Shown here piece by piece: positions 53,072-62,216 of a stretch of 64,000 bases of DNA. Under the pieces are notes generated by a model that saw nothing but the letters and a program-made list of their open reading frames with translations, ran no database searches and was not told where the DNA came from. Position 1 is the stretch's first letter; each line of letters begins with the position of its first letter. Source of the stretch: Corynebacterium lactis RW2-5 (GTDB lineage: Bacteria; Actinomycetota; Actinomycetes; Mycobacteriales; Mycobacteriaceae); NCBI RefSeq assembly GCF_001274895.1, contig NZ_CP006841.1:1860001-1924000 (forward strand). Direction: 5' to 3'. The position numbers and the translations under genes are program-made.

Positions 53072-55057
53072 ATGTCTGACAGGAATCGCGTGTTTCGCCC
53101 TCTTAGCTTGGTAGCAGCCGGAGTTTTGGTGGGGCTCAGCTCGCCTCTTGCCACTGCACTGGCGACCACCTCGCCGCTAATCTCCCCTACTGTCGCCCAT
53201 GCGGAGCCAGTATCGGCCGTGTCAGGTGACGTCGCGGATTTAGCAGATGTGCTCACCCCTGAGCAGGAGCAGGACATCGCGCAGAAGATTCGCCAGCTCA
53301 AGCAGGACAAGCGCATCGTTTTCTCGGTCGCCTACATCAAGTCCTTCGACGGTACCGAGCCGAAGGAGTGGGCGCACCAGCTCTGGAAGCGCAATGGGGC
53401 AGCCGAAAACCGCGGCGTAATCGCGATTGCCGTCGAGGACCGCAACCTGGGCGCCTGGGCCGGCTCTTCGGTCAGCGGCGACTCCGATTCGATTAACCTG
53501 GCCGCTCAGGAACCTCTTTTCGATGACAACTGGTACGAAGCCGGTCTCGCCGCCGTGGAAGCGGCCGGCGGTCGGGTCTCCGGCAGCTCCGAGGCTGGCG
53601 GCTGGGCCCTTGGCGCCGGTGTCGGTGGCGCTGCCGTCGTCGGCGGTGGAGCCTGGGCTTTAAGTCACAGGGGCAAAAAGAAGCGCGCCGCGCAGGAGGT
53701 CGAACGCGGGCGCACCATCGCCCCGACCGATGTCGCTTCTCTAGATTCGCTGTCCACCGGCGCGCTCGACGAGCTCGCCCACGAGGAAATCGTCAGCACC
53801 GACGAGTCGATCCGCAAGGGGCAGACGGAGCTCGAGCTCGCCCGCGCAGAGTTCGGCCCGGACCGCGTTCGCCCCTTCGACCAGGCCCTCGCCCACTCCC
53901 GCAAGACTCTCGAGCGCGCCTTCGCCCTGCGCCAACAGCTTGACGACGGCTCGGTCGCCGACGAAACCGAGCGCCGCAGCATCATGCTGGAAATCGTCTC
54001 CACGTGCGGAAAGGCCGATGACGAGCTGGATGGGCAGGCGGAAAATTTCCAGAAGCTGCGCGAGGAATTGATCAACGCAGACCAAACCCTGGCGAAGCTC
54101 ACACAGCGCCAGGTGGAGATTCGCACCCGAATTCCGCGCGCCGAGCAGATTCTCGGCGAGCTGAAAAATCGCTACGACGATGCGATCCTTGTCTCCGTCG
54201 CCGACAATGTCGAAATGGCCAACGAGCATCTTAATCAGTCCGAGCAGTCCCTGGAACGGGCACGTGAGCTCGTCGCTCTTCCCGCCGGGCAGCAGGCCGG
54301 GCTGATCGATGCCCTCTCCGCCACGGACCTGGCGCTGACTCAGGCCGATCGTCTCCTTGCCTCCATCGAGCACGCCGAATCCGATATCGCTCAGGCAAAC
54401 GCCGGCCTTGATGCTCTCATCGCCGAGGTTCGCGGCGAGATCGACGAGGCCACTAATCTCCTCTCCGCGCCGTCGGGCGCAGAAATCGATCGCGCTCGCC
54501 TGAATGCCGCCATCGAGGCGGGCCGCGAAGCCCTCGGTGTCGCCGAGAACAAGTCCGGGACCGATCCCCTCTCCTGTTGGACCGCACTTACCGACGCCGA
54601 CGATGCCCTCGACGAAGCCCTTGATTCCGCACGTGACAAGGCCGCCTCGTTTGCGCGCGCTACCGCCACTTTGCGCAATAGCATGCGCGATGCGGAGAAC
54701 TATCTTCATGCGGCTGCGGACCTTATCGATACGCGTCGTCGAGTGGTGGGAGCTAAGGCGCGCGCCCGCCTGTCGGAAGCACAGCGGGCCTATGATCTTG
54801 CAGCTGCGGAAGCGGAGCGGGATCCACGACGCGCGCTGACCTTCGCCCGGCGAGCTCGCAAGCTTGCCGCAGAGGCCGCTGACCTGGCCCGTCGCGATAT
54901 CGAACGCTACGACAGCCAGCGGCGCGGTGGTGGCGGAGGCAACTCCGGTGCGATGATTGCCGGCATGGTCCTGGGTAGCATGCTCAATAACAGCGGCGGC
55001 TTCGGCGGCGGCTTCGGTGGGGGATCCGGAGGAAACGGCAGCTCGATGGGGTTTTAG
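53072..55057 (+). CDS. TPM domain membrane-associated protein
   Basis: A 661-residue protein of the Rv2345-like family. A signal peptide-like N-terminus ends near PTVAHAEP (about residue 42). The extracytoplasmic TPM domain (DLADVLTPEQEQDIAQKIRQL, ENRGVIAIAVED) spans about 50-170. A membrane helix GWALGAGVGGAAVVGGGAW lies near 185-203. The remainder is a long charged coiled coil, cytoplasmic, ending in a Gly-rich tail (GGFGGGFGGGSGGNGS). ATG at 53072 is preferred from the -10 spacing. TPM domains occur in photosystem repair and respiratory-supercomplex factors; the role here is unknown. Confidence 0.87.
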   Translation: MSDRNRVFRPLSLVAAGVLVGLSSPLATALATTSPLISPTVAHAEPVSAVSGDVADLADVLTPEQEQDIAQKIRQLKQDKRIVFSVAYIKSFDGTEPKEWAHQLWKRNGAAENRGVIAIAVEDRNLGAWAGSSVSGDSDSINLAAQEPLFDDNWYEAGLAAVEAAGGRVSGSSEAGGWALGAGVGGAAVVGGGAWALSHRGKKKRAAQEVERGRTIAPTDVASLDSLSTGALDELAHEEIVSTDESIRKGQTELELARAEFGPDRVRPFDQALAHSRKTLERAFALRQQLDDGSVADETERRSIMLEIVSTCGKADDELDGQAENFQKLREELINADQTLAKLTQRQVEIRTRIPRAEQILGELKNRYDDAILVSVADNVEMANEHLNQSEQSLERARELVALPAGQQAGLIDALSATDLALTQADRLLASIEHAESDIAQANAGLDALIAEVRGEIDEATNLLSAPSGAEIDRARLNAAIEAGREALGVAENKSGTDPLSCWTALTDADDALDEALDSARDKAASFARATATLRNSMRDAENYLHAAADLIDTRRRVVGAKARARLSEAQRAYDLAAAEAERDPRRALTFARRARKLAAEAADLARRDIERYDSQRRGGGGGNSGAMIAGMVLGSMLNNSGGFGGGFGGGSGGNGSSMGF

Positions 55058-55252
55058 TCTGCGCCACTGCCCTGCCCGGCCCTATTTTTCGGTAGATTAC
55101 GAAACTTTTCGAAGATTCCGTTCGACTACCCATTGCATATAGATTCGAACGCGAGTACGATTAGTTTCATCAGCTAGATTGAGCCGCTGATACAGAATCG
55201 GTAGCAACCCACGGGATAGACATACGGCACAGACATTCAGGGGGATTGGCTC

Positions 55253-56635
55253 ATGGGGGATACAGTCGAGGCCTACTGGGCCCACCAACAACCAGACGAC
55301 CCACTTTCGCAAAAAATTCGAGCCTCTAATCGTGCTCTACTCGAGCTCATTGAGGCCTGTTGCCCGAACGAGGACGACGATGTCGAATATCACGCAGCAG
55401 GATTGAGCATTCGCCTCGGCCTGAGCCGAGGCAAGGTCATGCAACTATGTGAAATAGGCTTGATGCTCCGTCGAATGCCCCGCATTTCCGAAATTGCACG
55501 TGACACGGCTATCCTTGGCCTACCCCACCTGGGCATTATCGCCAACGGAACCTTCGCTATCGCCGATGAGCAGATTGAGGCGGTAGAGAATGAAGTGGTC
55601 GAGCTACTCACTCCGACACGGGCGAGGCAAGCCATGGTTGGCCCACGCACTCTCACCAACAAAATCGGCGATATCGTCGCAGAATACGATGACCGCGCAC
55701 GCGGCGACGGCACTGTCCCGCAAGTTACCACCGCCGAATCGGTCACGGTCACCGAGCTGCCGGGAGGAAAATACTCCCAGATTGTCGCGACTCTCCGCAG
55801 CGATCGCTCACGGTTAATCAAGCTGGCTCTGGATGCTGCCGTTCATACGCTTAACAAGAAAGCGCTCGACGACGAGAAGAGTGAAGCCCCTGGCGAAAAT
55901 GCGGAAGCTGAAGAAGCCACCAGTGGCAAGAATTCAAAGCGCGCGACACTCTCCGACGCACTTGTAGCGCTAGTCTCCCAGCAAACGACAGCCGAGGTAG
56001 TTCTCAACATCTACCGCACGCCGGGCTCGGACGATGCCTGGTTGGACGGTGCCGGCTGGTTGGGAGCGCTTGCTACAGAGGAATGGATGCGCGAGGTTAC
56101 GCACGTCCGCATGTCTGGGGATAGCAGCACTGAAGGGTACCGCCCGACCGACGCCCAGGCCGCCCGCGTACGTGGACGCGACGGCACGTGCCGCTTCCCC
56201 GGCTGCGAAACCCCGGCTCACCAGTGCGACCTGGACCATATCCAGCCCTACGATCACGAGTCGCCGGAAGGCGGAGGACCAACCGATACCCAAAATCTCC
56301 ACTGTCTGTGTCGTCGTCACCACAACTTGAAGACTCACCGACTCTACGACGTAACAGCATTCTCCGACGGAACAGAACTTTGGACCTCCGCGGATGGAAG
56401 CGCCACCGCCACGAGCGTTCCCTCGGGGCCGATGGCCGGATTCGGCCGCCAGACGTTCAGCCAACGCTTGACCAGAAAGACCAAGGCCAGGCAGAAGAAC
56501 TATATCGATTGGCTGCTCTCATTTTCCGTGTCCACAATATTCGTAGGGGACGATGAAGCCAACGGAGACAATGAATCAGAGTCCCCGGAGCAAATAAGCG
56601 AAGAGGAAGCCGGCGACACGGGCAAATCACGCTAA
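55253..56635 (+). CDS. DUF222/HNH endonuclease family protein (13E12-repeat type)
   Basis: A 460-residue protein. The N-terminal two thirds is a DUF222-type helical region (LIEACCPNEDDD, GLSIRLGLSRGKVMQL, ARQAMVGPRTLTNKI). The C-terminal HNH domain is clear: RDGTCRFPGCETPAHQCDLDHI near residues 305-325, then TQNLHCLCRRHHNLKTH near 347-363, with four zinc-binding cysteine/histidine pairs and the catalytic histidine. Such genes occur in many dispersed copies in actinobacteria, sometimes hosting insertions. ATG at 55253 (MGDTVEAYW) follows GGGGG. The C-terminal tail after residue 400 is acidic and low-complexity. Stop interlocks with the convergent gene. Confidence 0.87.
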   Translation: MGDTVEAYWAHQQPDDPLSQKIRASNRALLELIEACCPNEDDDVEYHAAGLSIRLGLSRGKVMQLCEIGLMLRRMPRISEIARDTAILGLPHLGIIANGTFAIADEQIEAVENEVVELLTPTRARQAMVGPRTLTNKIGDIVAEYDDRARGDGTVPQVTTAESVTVTELPGGKYSQIVATLRSDRSRLIKLALDAAVHTLNKKALDDEKSEAPGENAEAEEATSGKNSKRATLSDALVALVSQQTTAEVVLNIYRTPGSDDAWLDGAGWLGALATEEWMREVTHVRMSGDSSTEGYRPTDAQAARVRGRDGTCRFPGCETPAHQCDLDHIQPYDHESPEGGGPTDTQNLHCLCRRHHNLKTHRLYDVTAFSDGTELWTSADGSATATSVPSGPMAGFGRQTFSQRLTRKTKARQKNYIDWLLSFSVSTIFVGDDEANGDNESESPEQISEEEAGDTGKSR

Positions 56636-57078
56636 ATCCGTACGCTCCGGCGCCCATCCACTGCGGCGACTGCTAGGGCCACGGCGATGATCCAGTCCGA
56701 GGTACCGTCCCGCGCTACTGTGCTGTCCGAATAGACCTCAAAATCTGATTCGCGCGGGCCAGCTTGGCAATCGCAGCGCACTATTCGCGCGACCTCCACT
56801 CCGGGTTGTCGCATGGCAAACACGGAGCGAATCCCCCTGCCTTGCCTCGGAAGTAGAAACGCACGCCCGGAATTAACGTCGGTGAGGATCAGCACGGCGG
56901 TCGACAACCTCTTTGTCTTCACCTTCCACTGCGTACCGGAAGGAGACTGCAACCAAAATGCGCCGAAGGCCCCATCGCGCTGGCTCCAACCATGCGATAG
57001 GGCCCGAGTACTACCCTCAGCAGCATCAGTATCGGCGCTGTAGACAGCACCATCGGAAATAGTCGCTACACAATCCAC
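56632..57078 (-). CDS. Hypothetical protein, probable paralogue of its upstream neighbour
   Basis: A 148-residue protein from GTG at 57078, overlapping the upstream gene by 13 bases. Its final part (FEVYSDSTVARDGTSDWIIAVALAVAAVDG) parallels the end of the upstream protein (FLVYSARRVLESRMVSSTWILTVCLIALIAY), and both have a GVRxAx/GVEVARI strand before it, so the two look like tandem duplicates. The open frame extends to 57279, but that part overlaps the neighbour and is not similar to it. No family is recognised; a terminal weak membrane segment is likely. Confidence 0.6.
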   Translation of the reverse strand: MDCVATISDGAVYSADTDAAEGSTRALSHGWSQRDGAFGAFWLQSPSGTQWKVKTKRLSTAVLILTDVNSGRAFLLPRQGRGIRSVFAMRQPGVEVARIVRCDCQAGPRESDFEVYSDSTVARDGTSDWIIAVALAVAAVDGRRSVRI

Positions 57079-57635
57079 GCCCAAATCATATACGCGATCA
57101 GGGCGATGAGACAGACCGTCAGAATCCAGGTGGACGACACCATCCGGGATTCCAGCACGCGACGAGCACTGTAGACGAGGAACACCTTCTCCTCCTCCGG
57201 AAGAGCGCGTCCCTCGTCGGTGTCGAACTGCACCTCTGCATGGCGCACGCCCCGCGAGGCCCCTGTGAACTGACCCCACTTCTCGCCGCTGGCGGCATTC
57301 TCGATAACGTAGTTCGTCGAACCCTCGCAGACGAGCTTCGCCTCATGGCTGCCGCCGCCAAAGGTCACCGAGAGCTGCTTCGCCCGAGAAATTTTGTCGC
57401 GGTCGGAGGCCGTGGTCGTGAACACGCGGCCGTCGGGAAGCGTGGCGGAGATGCGGTGATCAGCGGAGGCATCGACGACCCACTCGCCCTCCGCGGTGAG
57501 GAGGCGGTCGCCCTGCTCATCGCGGATGTACGAGCCAATCTCCTCGCCTTCCTTGAGGATGGGCCAGGTCTGCTCCTTGTGATAGTGCTTGCCCTCACCG
57601 AGGCTGTACGACTGCCAGGTCACTTCCTCGGTCAT
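57066..57635 (-). CDS. Hypothetical protein with C-terminal membrane helix
   Basis: A 189-residue protein: soluble beta-rich portion (EIGSYIRDEQGDRLLTAEGEW, RISATLPDGRVFTTT, AKLVCEGSTNYVIENA) followed by a C-terminal helix STWILTVCLIALIAYMIWAW. The arrangement suggests a tail-anchored cytoplasmic domain, perhaps tubby/LURP-like in strand pattern, but I cannot confirm it. The ATG at 57635 overlaps the glyS stop as TAATG, so it is expressed with glyS. A shorter similar gene follows. Confidence 0.75.
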   Translation of the reverse strand: MTEEVTWQSYSLGEGKHYHKEQTWPILKEGEEIGSYIRDEQGDRLLTAEGEWVVDASADHRISATLPDGRVFTTTASDRDKISRAKQLSVTFGGGSHEAKLVCEGSTNYVIENAASGEKWGQFTGASRGVRHAEVQFDTDEGRALPEEEKVFLVYSARRVLESRMVSSTWILTVCLIALIAYMIWAWIV

Positions 57636-59020
57636 TAGCAGCCCACCAGGCGAGCGGCGAGGTAGCCCTCGAGCTCGTCAATTTTGACGCGCTCCTGAGC
57701 CATGGTGTCGCGATCGCGGACGGTCACGGCGTCGTCTTCGAGGGTATCGAAGTCGACGGTGACACAGAACGGGGTGCCAATCTCGTCCTGGCGGCGGTAA
57801 CGGCGACCGATAGCTCCGGAGGTGTCGTAGTCGATGGCCCAGTGCTTGCGCAGGCGGTCGGCGACGGCCTCCGCGGTCGGGGTCAGCGTGTCCTTCTTGG
57901 ACAGCGGCAGGACTGCGACCTTAATCGGAGACAGGCGCGGATCCAGCTTCAGGACGGTACGGGTGTCGGTGCCGCCCTTGGCGTTCGGAACCTCCTCCTC
58001 CGTGTAGGCATCGCAGAGGAAGGCCATCATGGCGCGGGTCAGGCCGAAGGACGGCTCGATGACGTACGGAACGTACTTCTCGCCGGAGACCTGATCGTGG
58101 TAGCGCAAGTCCTCCTTGGAGTGCTCGATGTGGCAGCCCAGGTCGTAGTCGGTGCGGTTAGCGACACCCATAAGCTCGCCCCACTCGTTTCCGGTGAAGC
58201 CGAAGCGGTACTCGAAGTCGATGGTGCCCGCGGAGTAGTGCGCACGCTCTTCCTCCGGAACATCAAACTGGCGCATGTTCTCCGGGTTTACGCCCAGGTC
58301 GATGAACCAATCCCAGCAGGCGTCGACCCACTCCTTGAACTTCTCATCCGCCATCTCCGGGGGAACGAAGTACTCAATCTCCATCTGCTCGAACTCGCGA
58401 GTACGGAAGATGAAGTTGCCCGGGGTGATCTCGTTGCGGAATGCCTTACCAGTCTGGCCGATTCCGAAGGGAGGCTTCATGCGGGCGGTGGTCATGACGT
58501 TCTTGAAGTTGACGAAGATGCCCTGGGCGGTCTCCGGGCGCATGTAGTGCAGGCCCTGCTCGTTATCTACCGGCCCAAGGTAGGTCTTCATCAGGCCCGA
58601 GAACATCTGCGGCTCGGTCCAGTTGCCCGGCTGGCCGGTCTCCGGATCGGGAACGTCGGCCAGGCCGTTTTCCGGCTTGTGGCCGTGCTTCGCCTCGTAG
58701 GCCTCGATCAGGTGGTCGGCACGGTAGCGCTTGTGAGTGTGCAGGGACTCCACCAGCGGATCAGTGAAGGTCGCGACGTGGCCGGAGGCCTCCCAGACCT
58801 GGCGCGGCAGAATGATGGACGAATCCAGGCCGACGACATCCTTGCGGCCGGTGACGAAGGTCTTCCACCACTGGCGCTTGATGTTTTCCTTCAGCTCCAC
58901 GCCCAGGGGACCGTAATCCCAGGCCGAGCGGGTACCGCCGTAAATCTCACCACACGGGTAGACGAATCCCCTGCGCTTACACAGGTTGGCGACGGTATCG
59001 ACAACAGACTTAGGTGCCAC
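57635..59020 (-). CDS. glyS: Glycyl-tRNA synthetase (dimeric, class II)
   Basis: Charges tRNA-Gly. The 461-residue protein is the eukaryote-like alpha2 form used by actinobacteria: [20 protein letters not shown] at the start, motif 2 [24 protein letters not shown] near residues 195-218, motif 3 [10 protein letters not shown] near 328 and the C-terminal anticodon-binding domain ([27 protein letters not shown]). The start is GTG at 59020 with AAGGAG upstream. It is divergent from zur with a 210-base gap and followed by two hypothetical genes coupled by TAATG and an overlap. Confidence 0.96.
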   Translation of the reverse strand: MAPKSVVDTVANLCKRRGFVYPCGEIYGGTRSAWDYGPLGVELKENIKRQWWKTFVTGRKDVVGLDSSIILPRQVWEASGHVATFTDPLVESLHTHKRYRADHLIEAYEAKHGHKPENGLADVPDPETGQPGNWTEPQMFSGLMKTYLGPVDNEQGLHYMRPETAQGIFVNFKNVMTTARMKPPFGIGQTGKAFRNEITPGNFIFRTREFEQMEIEYFVPPEMADEKFKEWVDACWDWFIDLGVNPENMRQFDVPEEERAHYSAGTIDFEYRFGFTGNEWGELMGVANRTDYDLGCHIEHSKEDLRYHDQVSGEKYVPYVIEPSFGLTRAMMAFLCDAYTEEEVPNAKGGTDTRTVLKLDPRLSPIKVAVLPLSKKDTLTPTAEAVADRLRKHWAIDYDTSGAIGRRYRRQDEIGTPFCVTVDFDTLEDDAVTVRDRDTMAQERVKIDELEGYLAARLVGC

Positions 59021-59230
59021 GGCCTAGACAACTCCTTATTGAATCCAAATCGGACACGCGCGAATCGAACGCGACGAGAAAAGCGAAAACGAACCAGGGC
59101 CGAGCCGCACGCTTCGAGCCGAGTGCCCCTACGGGCACCAACTCGAAACCTTGTTACGGCTCAGCCAGTTAAAAATGTCCCCTACACTGTAGCGCATCTT
59201 TTTGAACGGATTCCGGGTAGTGTCGGTGTC

Positions 59231-59746
59231 ATGGTTGGAGGACATAAGCACGACACAGCAGCTGACGCGGGCGCACACACCGACGCACGAGCTGAAGCAG
59301 GGGTCGATTCGGGCCATGAGCACGCCCCTAGCGCTAAAAAGGTAGGCCAGCGCATCGGCCAGCGCAGCACTCGGCAGCGCCGAGCCGTGGTGGAGATCAT
59401 GCGCGATGCGCAGAACTTCCGGTCCGCAGCTGATATCCATCGAGCGCTCACGGAGCGCGGGGAGAAGGTCGGTCTCACAACCGTGTACCGCACCCTGCAG
59501 TCCTTGGCCGAGATTAAGGCCGTCGACGTGCTCCACCAGAACAACGGTGAAGCGCTATACCGCTTGTGCGGAGACCACCACCATCACCACCTGGTCTGCA
59601 CCGACTGCGGCGAGACCGTCGAGGTCACCGGCGGCCCAGTCGAGGAGTGGGCTCATAACCTCGCTGAAAAGCACGGCTTTAGCCTAACCGGCCACTCGGC
59701 CGAAGTCTTTGGGCTGTGCGGCAACTGCCAGCACTCTAAGGATTAA
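59231..59746 (+). CDS. zur: Fur-family zinc uptake regulator
   Basis: A 171-residue Fur-family repressor. A His-rich N-terminal extension (GHKHD, GHEHAP) of about 45 residues precedes the winged helix ([34 protein letters not shown]). The metal region has [20 protein letters not shown], and the structural site CxxC...CxxC ends with [11 protein letters not shown] at 59231 has TAGTGT (59218-59223) ending 7 bases upstream. In related genomes an ArsR-type gene sits between glyS and zur; it is absent here. Controls zinc uptake genes elsewhere. Stop interlocks with uppS (TTAA). Confidence 0.92.
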   Translation: MVGGHKHDTAADAGAHTDARAEAGVDSGHEHAPSAKKVGQRIGQRSTRQRRAVVEIMRDAQNFRSAADIHRALTERGEKVGLTTVYRTLQSLAEIKAVDVLHQNNGEALYRLCGDHHHHHLVCTDCGETVEVTGGPVEEWAHNLAEKHGFSLTGHSAEVFGLCGNCQHSKD

Positions 59747-60474
59747 GCCTTACCAAAGCGCCGATCCCGCTTGGCGTACTCGACCACAGCGGCCCGCATA
59801 TCCTCGCGGCCGAAATCTGGGAAGAGCTTGTTCTGGTAGACCATCTCGGCGTACGCGGACTGCCAAATCAGGAAGTTCGAGGTCCGTTGCTCGCCAGAGG
59901 GCCGCAGGAACAAATCCACATCCGGCATTGATGGCTCGTCCAGGAATTGGCTAAAGGTCTTCTCGGATAGGTCGTATTCGCTCAGCTCGCCCGCTGCCGC
60001 CCGGCGCGCAATCTCCTTCGCGGCATCAACAATTTCCGCGCGGCCGCCGTAGTTGACGCACATGTACAGAGTGAGAGCGTCATTGTCCTGGGTCTGTTCC
60101 TCGGCGATCTCGAGTTCCTTAATCACCGTCCGCCACAGGCGCGGCCTGCGCCCGGCCCAGCGCACCCGCACGTTTTTCGAGTCCAACTCGTCACGACGCC
60201 TGCGCAGTACATCCCGGTTAAAGCCCATCAGGAAGCGAACCTCATCCGTCGAACGCCGCCAATTCTCGGTCGAAAAGGCGTAGGCGGACAGGTGCGTGAC
60301 CCCCATTTCCAAGCACGCGTCGACGCACTCCATGAGCACCGCTTCTCCCCTCTTGTGCCCCTCGGTGCGCTTCATCCCCCTTTGCTCGGCCCACCGGCCG
60401 TTTCCGTCCATCACGAGGGCGATGTGATTGGGTACAAACTGCTGGGGCACGGGAGGATTCAACACGCCTCCCAT
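59743..60474 (-). CDS. uppS: Isoprenyl diphosphate synthase (undecaprenyl/decaprenyl, cis-prenyltransferase)
   Basis: Elongates isoprenyl diphosphate in the Z configuration for the cell-wall carrier lipid. The 243-residue protein has [17 protein letters not shown] near residues 17-33 with the catalytic aspartate, [20 protein letters not shown] near 61-75, and the C-terminal [24 protein letters not shown] with the diphosphate-binding arginines. ATG at 60474 (MGGVLNPP) is used; GTG at 60465 is an alternative. It lies 19 bases downstream of recO on the same strand, in the recO-era-corC-ybeY operon. Confidence 0.94.
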   Translation of the reverse strand: MGGVLNPPVPQQFVPNHIALVMDGNGRWAEQRGMKRTEGHKRGEAVLMECVDACLEMGVTHLSAYAFSTENWRRSTDEVRFLMGFNRDVLRRRRDELDSKNVRVRWAGRRPRLWRTVIKELEIAEEQTQDNDALTLYMCVNYGGRAEIVDAAKEIARRAAAGELSEYDLSEKTFSQFLDEPSMPDVDLFLRPSGEQRTSNFLIWQSAYAEMVYQNKLFPDFGREDMRAAVVEYAKRDRRFGKA

Positions 60475-60493
60475 TGTGCCCTATTCCTCCCCG

Positions 60494-61240
60494 TCACTCC
60501 CAGAACGCGTCGACATATTCCAGCGCGCGCACCCTCCGCCCCAGGTGGTGCTGGAGGTGCTTTGCCGTCAGGATTCTCGCCTGCGCAGCCATCGCTTCAA
60601 ATCCGCTTGCCGACGTATCCACGGTCTCCAACGCTCCATGCGCAAGAAGCCACATCAGGTGCAGCACCTCGGTCGGCGGGGTGTCCGCACCCGGCGGCCT
60701 GCAGTTGGTGCAGACTGCCCCACCGAGTTCCGTCGAGAATGCGTGATGAGGCCCCGCCTTGCCACAGCCAGAGCAATCGAAAAGGCTGGGCTGCCAGCCG
60801 GCCTGCCCCATAGCCTGAAGGATGTAGGCCACCAAAATCAGATCCGGCCGATGCCGCCCGACGGCCAAAGACTCCAAGGTCGTGGCTGTCAGGTCCCACA
60901 GCTCCGGCGCCGGAATCTGCTCCTCACCAATGATTCTCTCCGCCACCTCTAGCGCCGCGCAGGCGCAGGTGTAACGGGCGTAATCGTCGACAAGCGGAGC
61001 TGCCCATGTGCGAACGGTGTCCGCGCCCGCGATGGTGGACAGCCCTCGGTGCGGGTAGATGTTGACATCAATATCGACGAAGGGCGCCAGGCGTGAGCCG
61101 AAGCGGCTCTTTGCCCGGCGGACCCCCTTGGCGACACCGCGCACGATGCCGTGGTCGCGGGTGAAAAGGACGATGATGCGATCGGCCTCTCCGAGGTCGT
61201 AGCGGCGTACGACCAGGGCTCGGTCCCGATACGGCTCCAC
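60494..61240 (-). CDS. recO: DNA repair protein RecO
   Basis: A 248-residue recombination mediator that loads RecA with RecR. It has the N-terminal OB fold (YRDRALVVRRYDLGEADRIIVLFT, HGIVRGVAKGVRRAKSRFG), a helical core, and a zinc site CSGCGKAG...GGAVCTNC near residues 152-176. The start is GTG at 61240 with AGGAGG 10 bases before it, overlapping the era stop; the open frame reaches 61444 inside era but lacks similarity there. It lies between era and uppS. Confidence 0.94.
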   Translation of the reverse strand: MEPYRDRALVVRRYDLGEADRIIVLFTRDHGIVRGVAKGVRRAKSRFGSRLAPFVDIDVNIYPHRGLSTIAGADTVRTWAAPLVDDYARYTCACAALEVAERIIGEEQIPAPELWDLTATTLESLAVGRHRPDLILVAYILQAMGQAGWQPSLFDCSGCGKAGPHHAFSTELGGAVCTNCRPPGADTPPTEVLHLMWLLAHGALETVDTSASGFEAMAAQARILTAKHLQHHLGRRVRALEYVDAFWE

Positions 61241-61256
61241 AGTGGGTCTTGACCTC

Positions 61257-62216
61257 CTAGAAGCCCAGGCGACCCAGCGACTTTGGGTCAGACTGCCAGT
61301 CCTTGAGCACCTTGATGCGCAGGTCCAGGTAGACGTTCTGGCCGAGCAGGGCGATGAGCTCCTTGCGGGCCTTGTGAATCGTGGTGCCCATGCGACGGCC
61401 GTCGCGGCCCATGAGGATTGTCTTCTGGCCCGGGCGCTCGACATAGATCACGGCGTGAACGTCGAGGACACCCTCGCGGTCCTCGTTCGGCAGGACCTCG
61501 TCAATCTGGACTGCGACCGAGTGTGGCAGCTCATCGCGCAGGCCGCCTAGTGCGGCCTCGCGAATCAGCTCGGCCATGCGGGTGTCGCGGTCCTCGTCGG
61601 TGACGTGGCCTGTGGGGTACAGTCGCGGGCCTTCTGGCAGCAGGGAACCCATGACCTCGACAAGCGTGTTGATGTTCTCGCCCGACACCGATGACATCGG
61701 CACCAGCTCCGCGTCCGGACCGAGCAGCTCCTGGAGCTCGATCAGACGCTCAATGATGGTGTCGCGGGAGACCTTGTCCGTCTTGGACACGATGCCCATG
61801 ATGTTTTTGCACTGCTTGGACACGTTCTCGTAGATCCAGCGATCGCCAGGACCCAGCTTCTCGTCCGCCGGAATGACCAGCGCCACCAGGTCGACGTCCG
61901 AATAAGTCTCGTGGACCATGTCATTCAGGCGCTCTCCGAGCAGAGTGCGTGGCTTGTGCAAGCCGGGGGTGTCTACCACCACGATCTGGCAGTTGTCCCG
62001 GTGGACGACGCCGCGCACCGGGTGGCGTGTGGTCTCCGGCTGGTTAGCGGTGATCGCAATCTTCTCCCCCACCAGCGCGTTCGTCAGCGTCGACTTGCCG
62101 GTGTTCGGCCGTCCCACAATGGAGACGAACCCCGAGCGGAAGCCCTCGGGGGCAGAGTAATCGTCGGCCTCGCCGCCCATTCCGGCGGCCGACAGCATGT
62201 CATCAAGGTTGCCCAT
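61257..62216 (-). CDS. era: GTPase Era
   Basis: Essential GTPase that binds 16S rRNA and the 30S subunit during assembly. The 319-residue protein has G1 GRPNTGKSTL near residues 35-44, G2 TTRH, G3 DTPGLH near 79-84, G4 SKTDK near 143-147 and a C-terminal KH domain (HAVIYVERPGQKTILMGRDGRRMG). An N-terminal extension ([15 protein letters not shown]) of about 25 residues is longer than in E. coli. ATG at 62216 overlaps the corC stop by 14 bases. Confidence 0.96.
   Translation of the reverse strand: MGNLDDMLSAAGMGGEADDYSAPEGFRSGFVSIVGRPNTGKSTLTNALVGEKIAITANQPETTRHPVRGVVHRDNCQIVVVDTPGLHKPRTLLGERLNDMVHETYSDVDLVALVIPADEKLGPGDRWIYENVSKQCKNIMGIVSKTDKVSRDTIIERLIELQELLGPDAELVPMSSVSGENINTLVEVMGSLLPEGPRLYPTGHVTDEDRDTRMAELIREAALGGLRDELPHSVAVQIDEVLPNEDREGVLDVHAVIYVERPGQKTILMGRDGRRMGTTIHKARKELIALLGQNVYLDLRIKVLKDWQSDPKSLGRLGF

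Noticed and set aside
55253..56635. HNH protein as a homing or defence nuclease
   Set aside because: It belongs to the common DUF222-HNH actinobacterial family, with no intron, methyltransferase or defence partner beside it. No defence role can be supported.
57842..59746. A 634-codon open frame on the plus strand
   Set aside because: Its first 460 codons lie antisense to glyS, whose protein is unmistakable. Only the last 171 codons (zur from 59231) are coding; the rest is a high-GC mirror frame.
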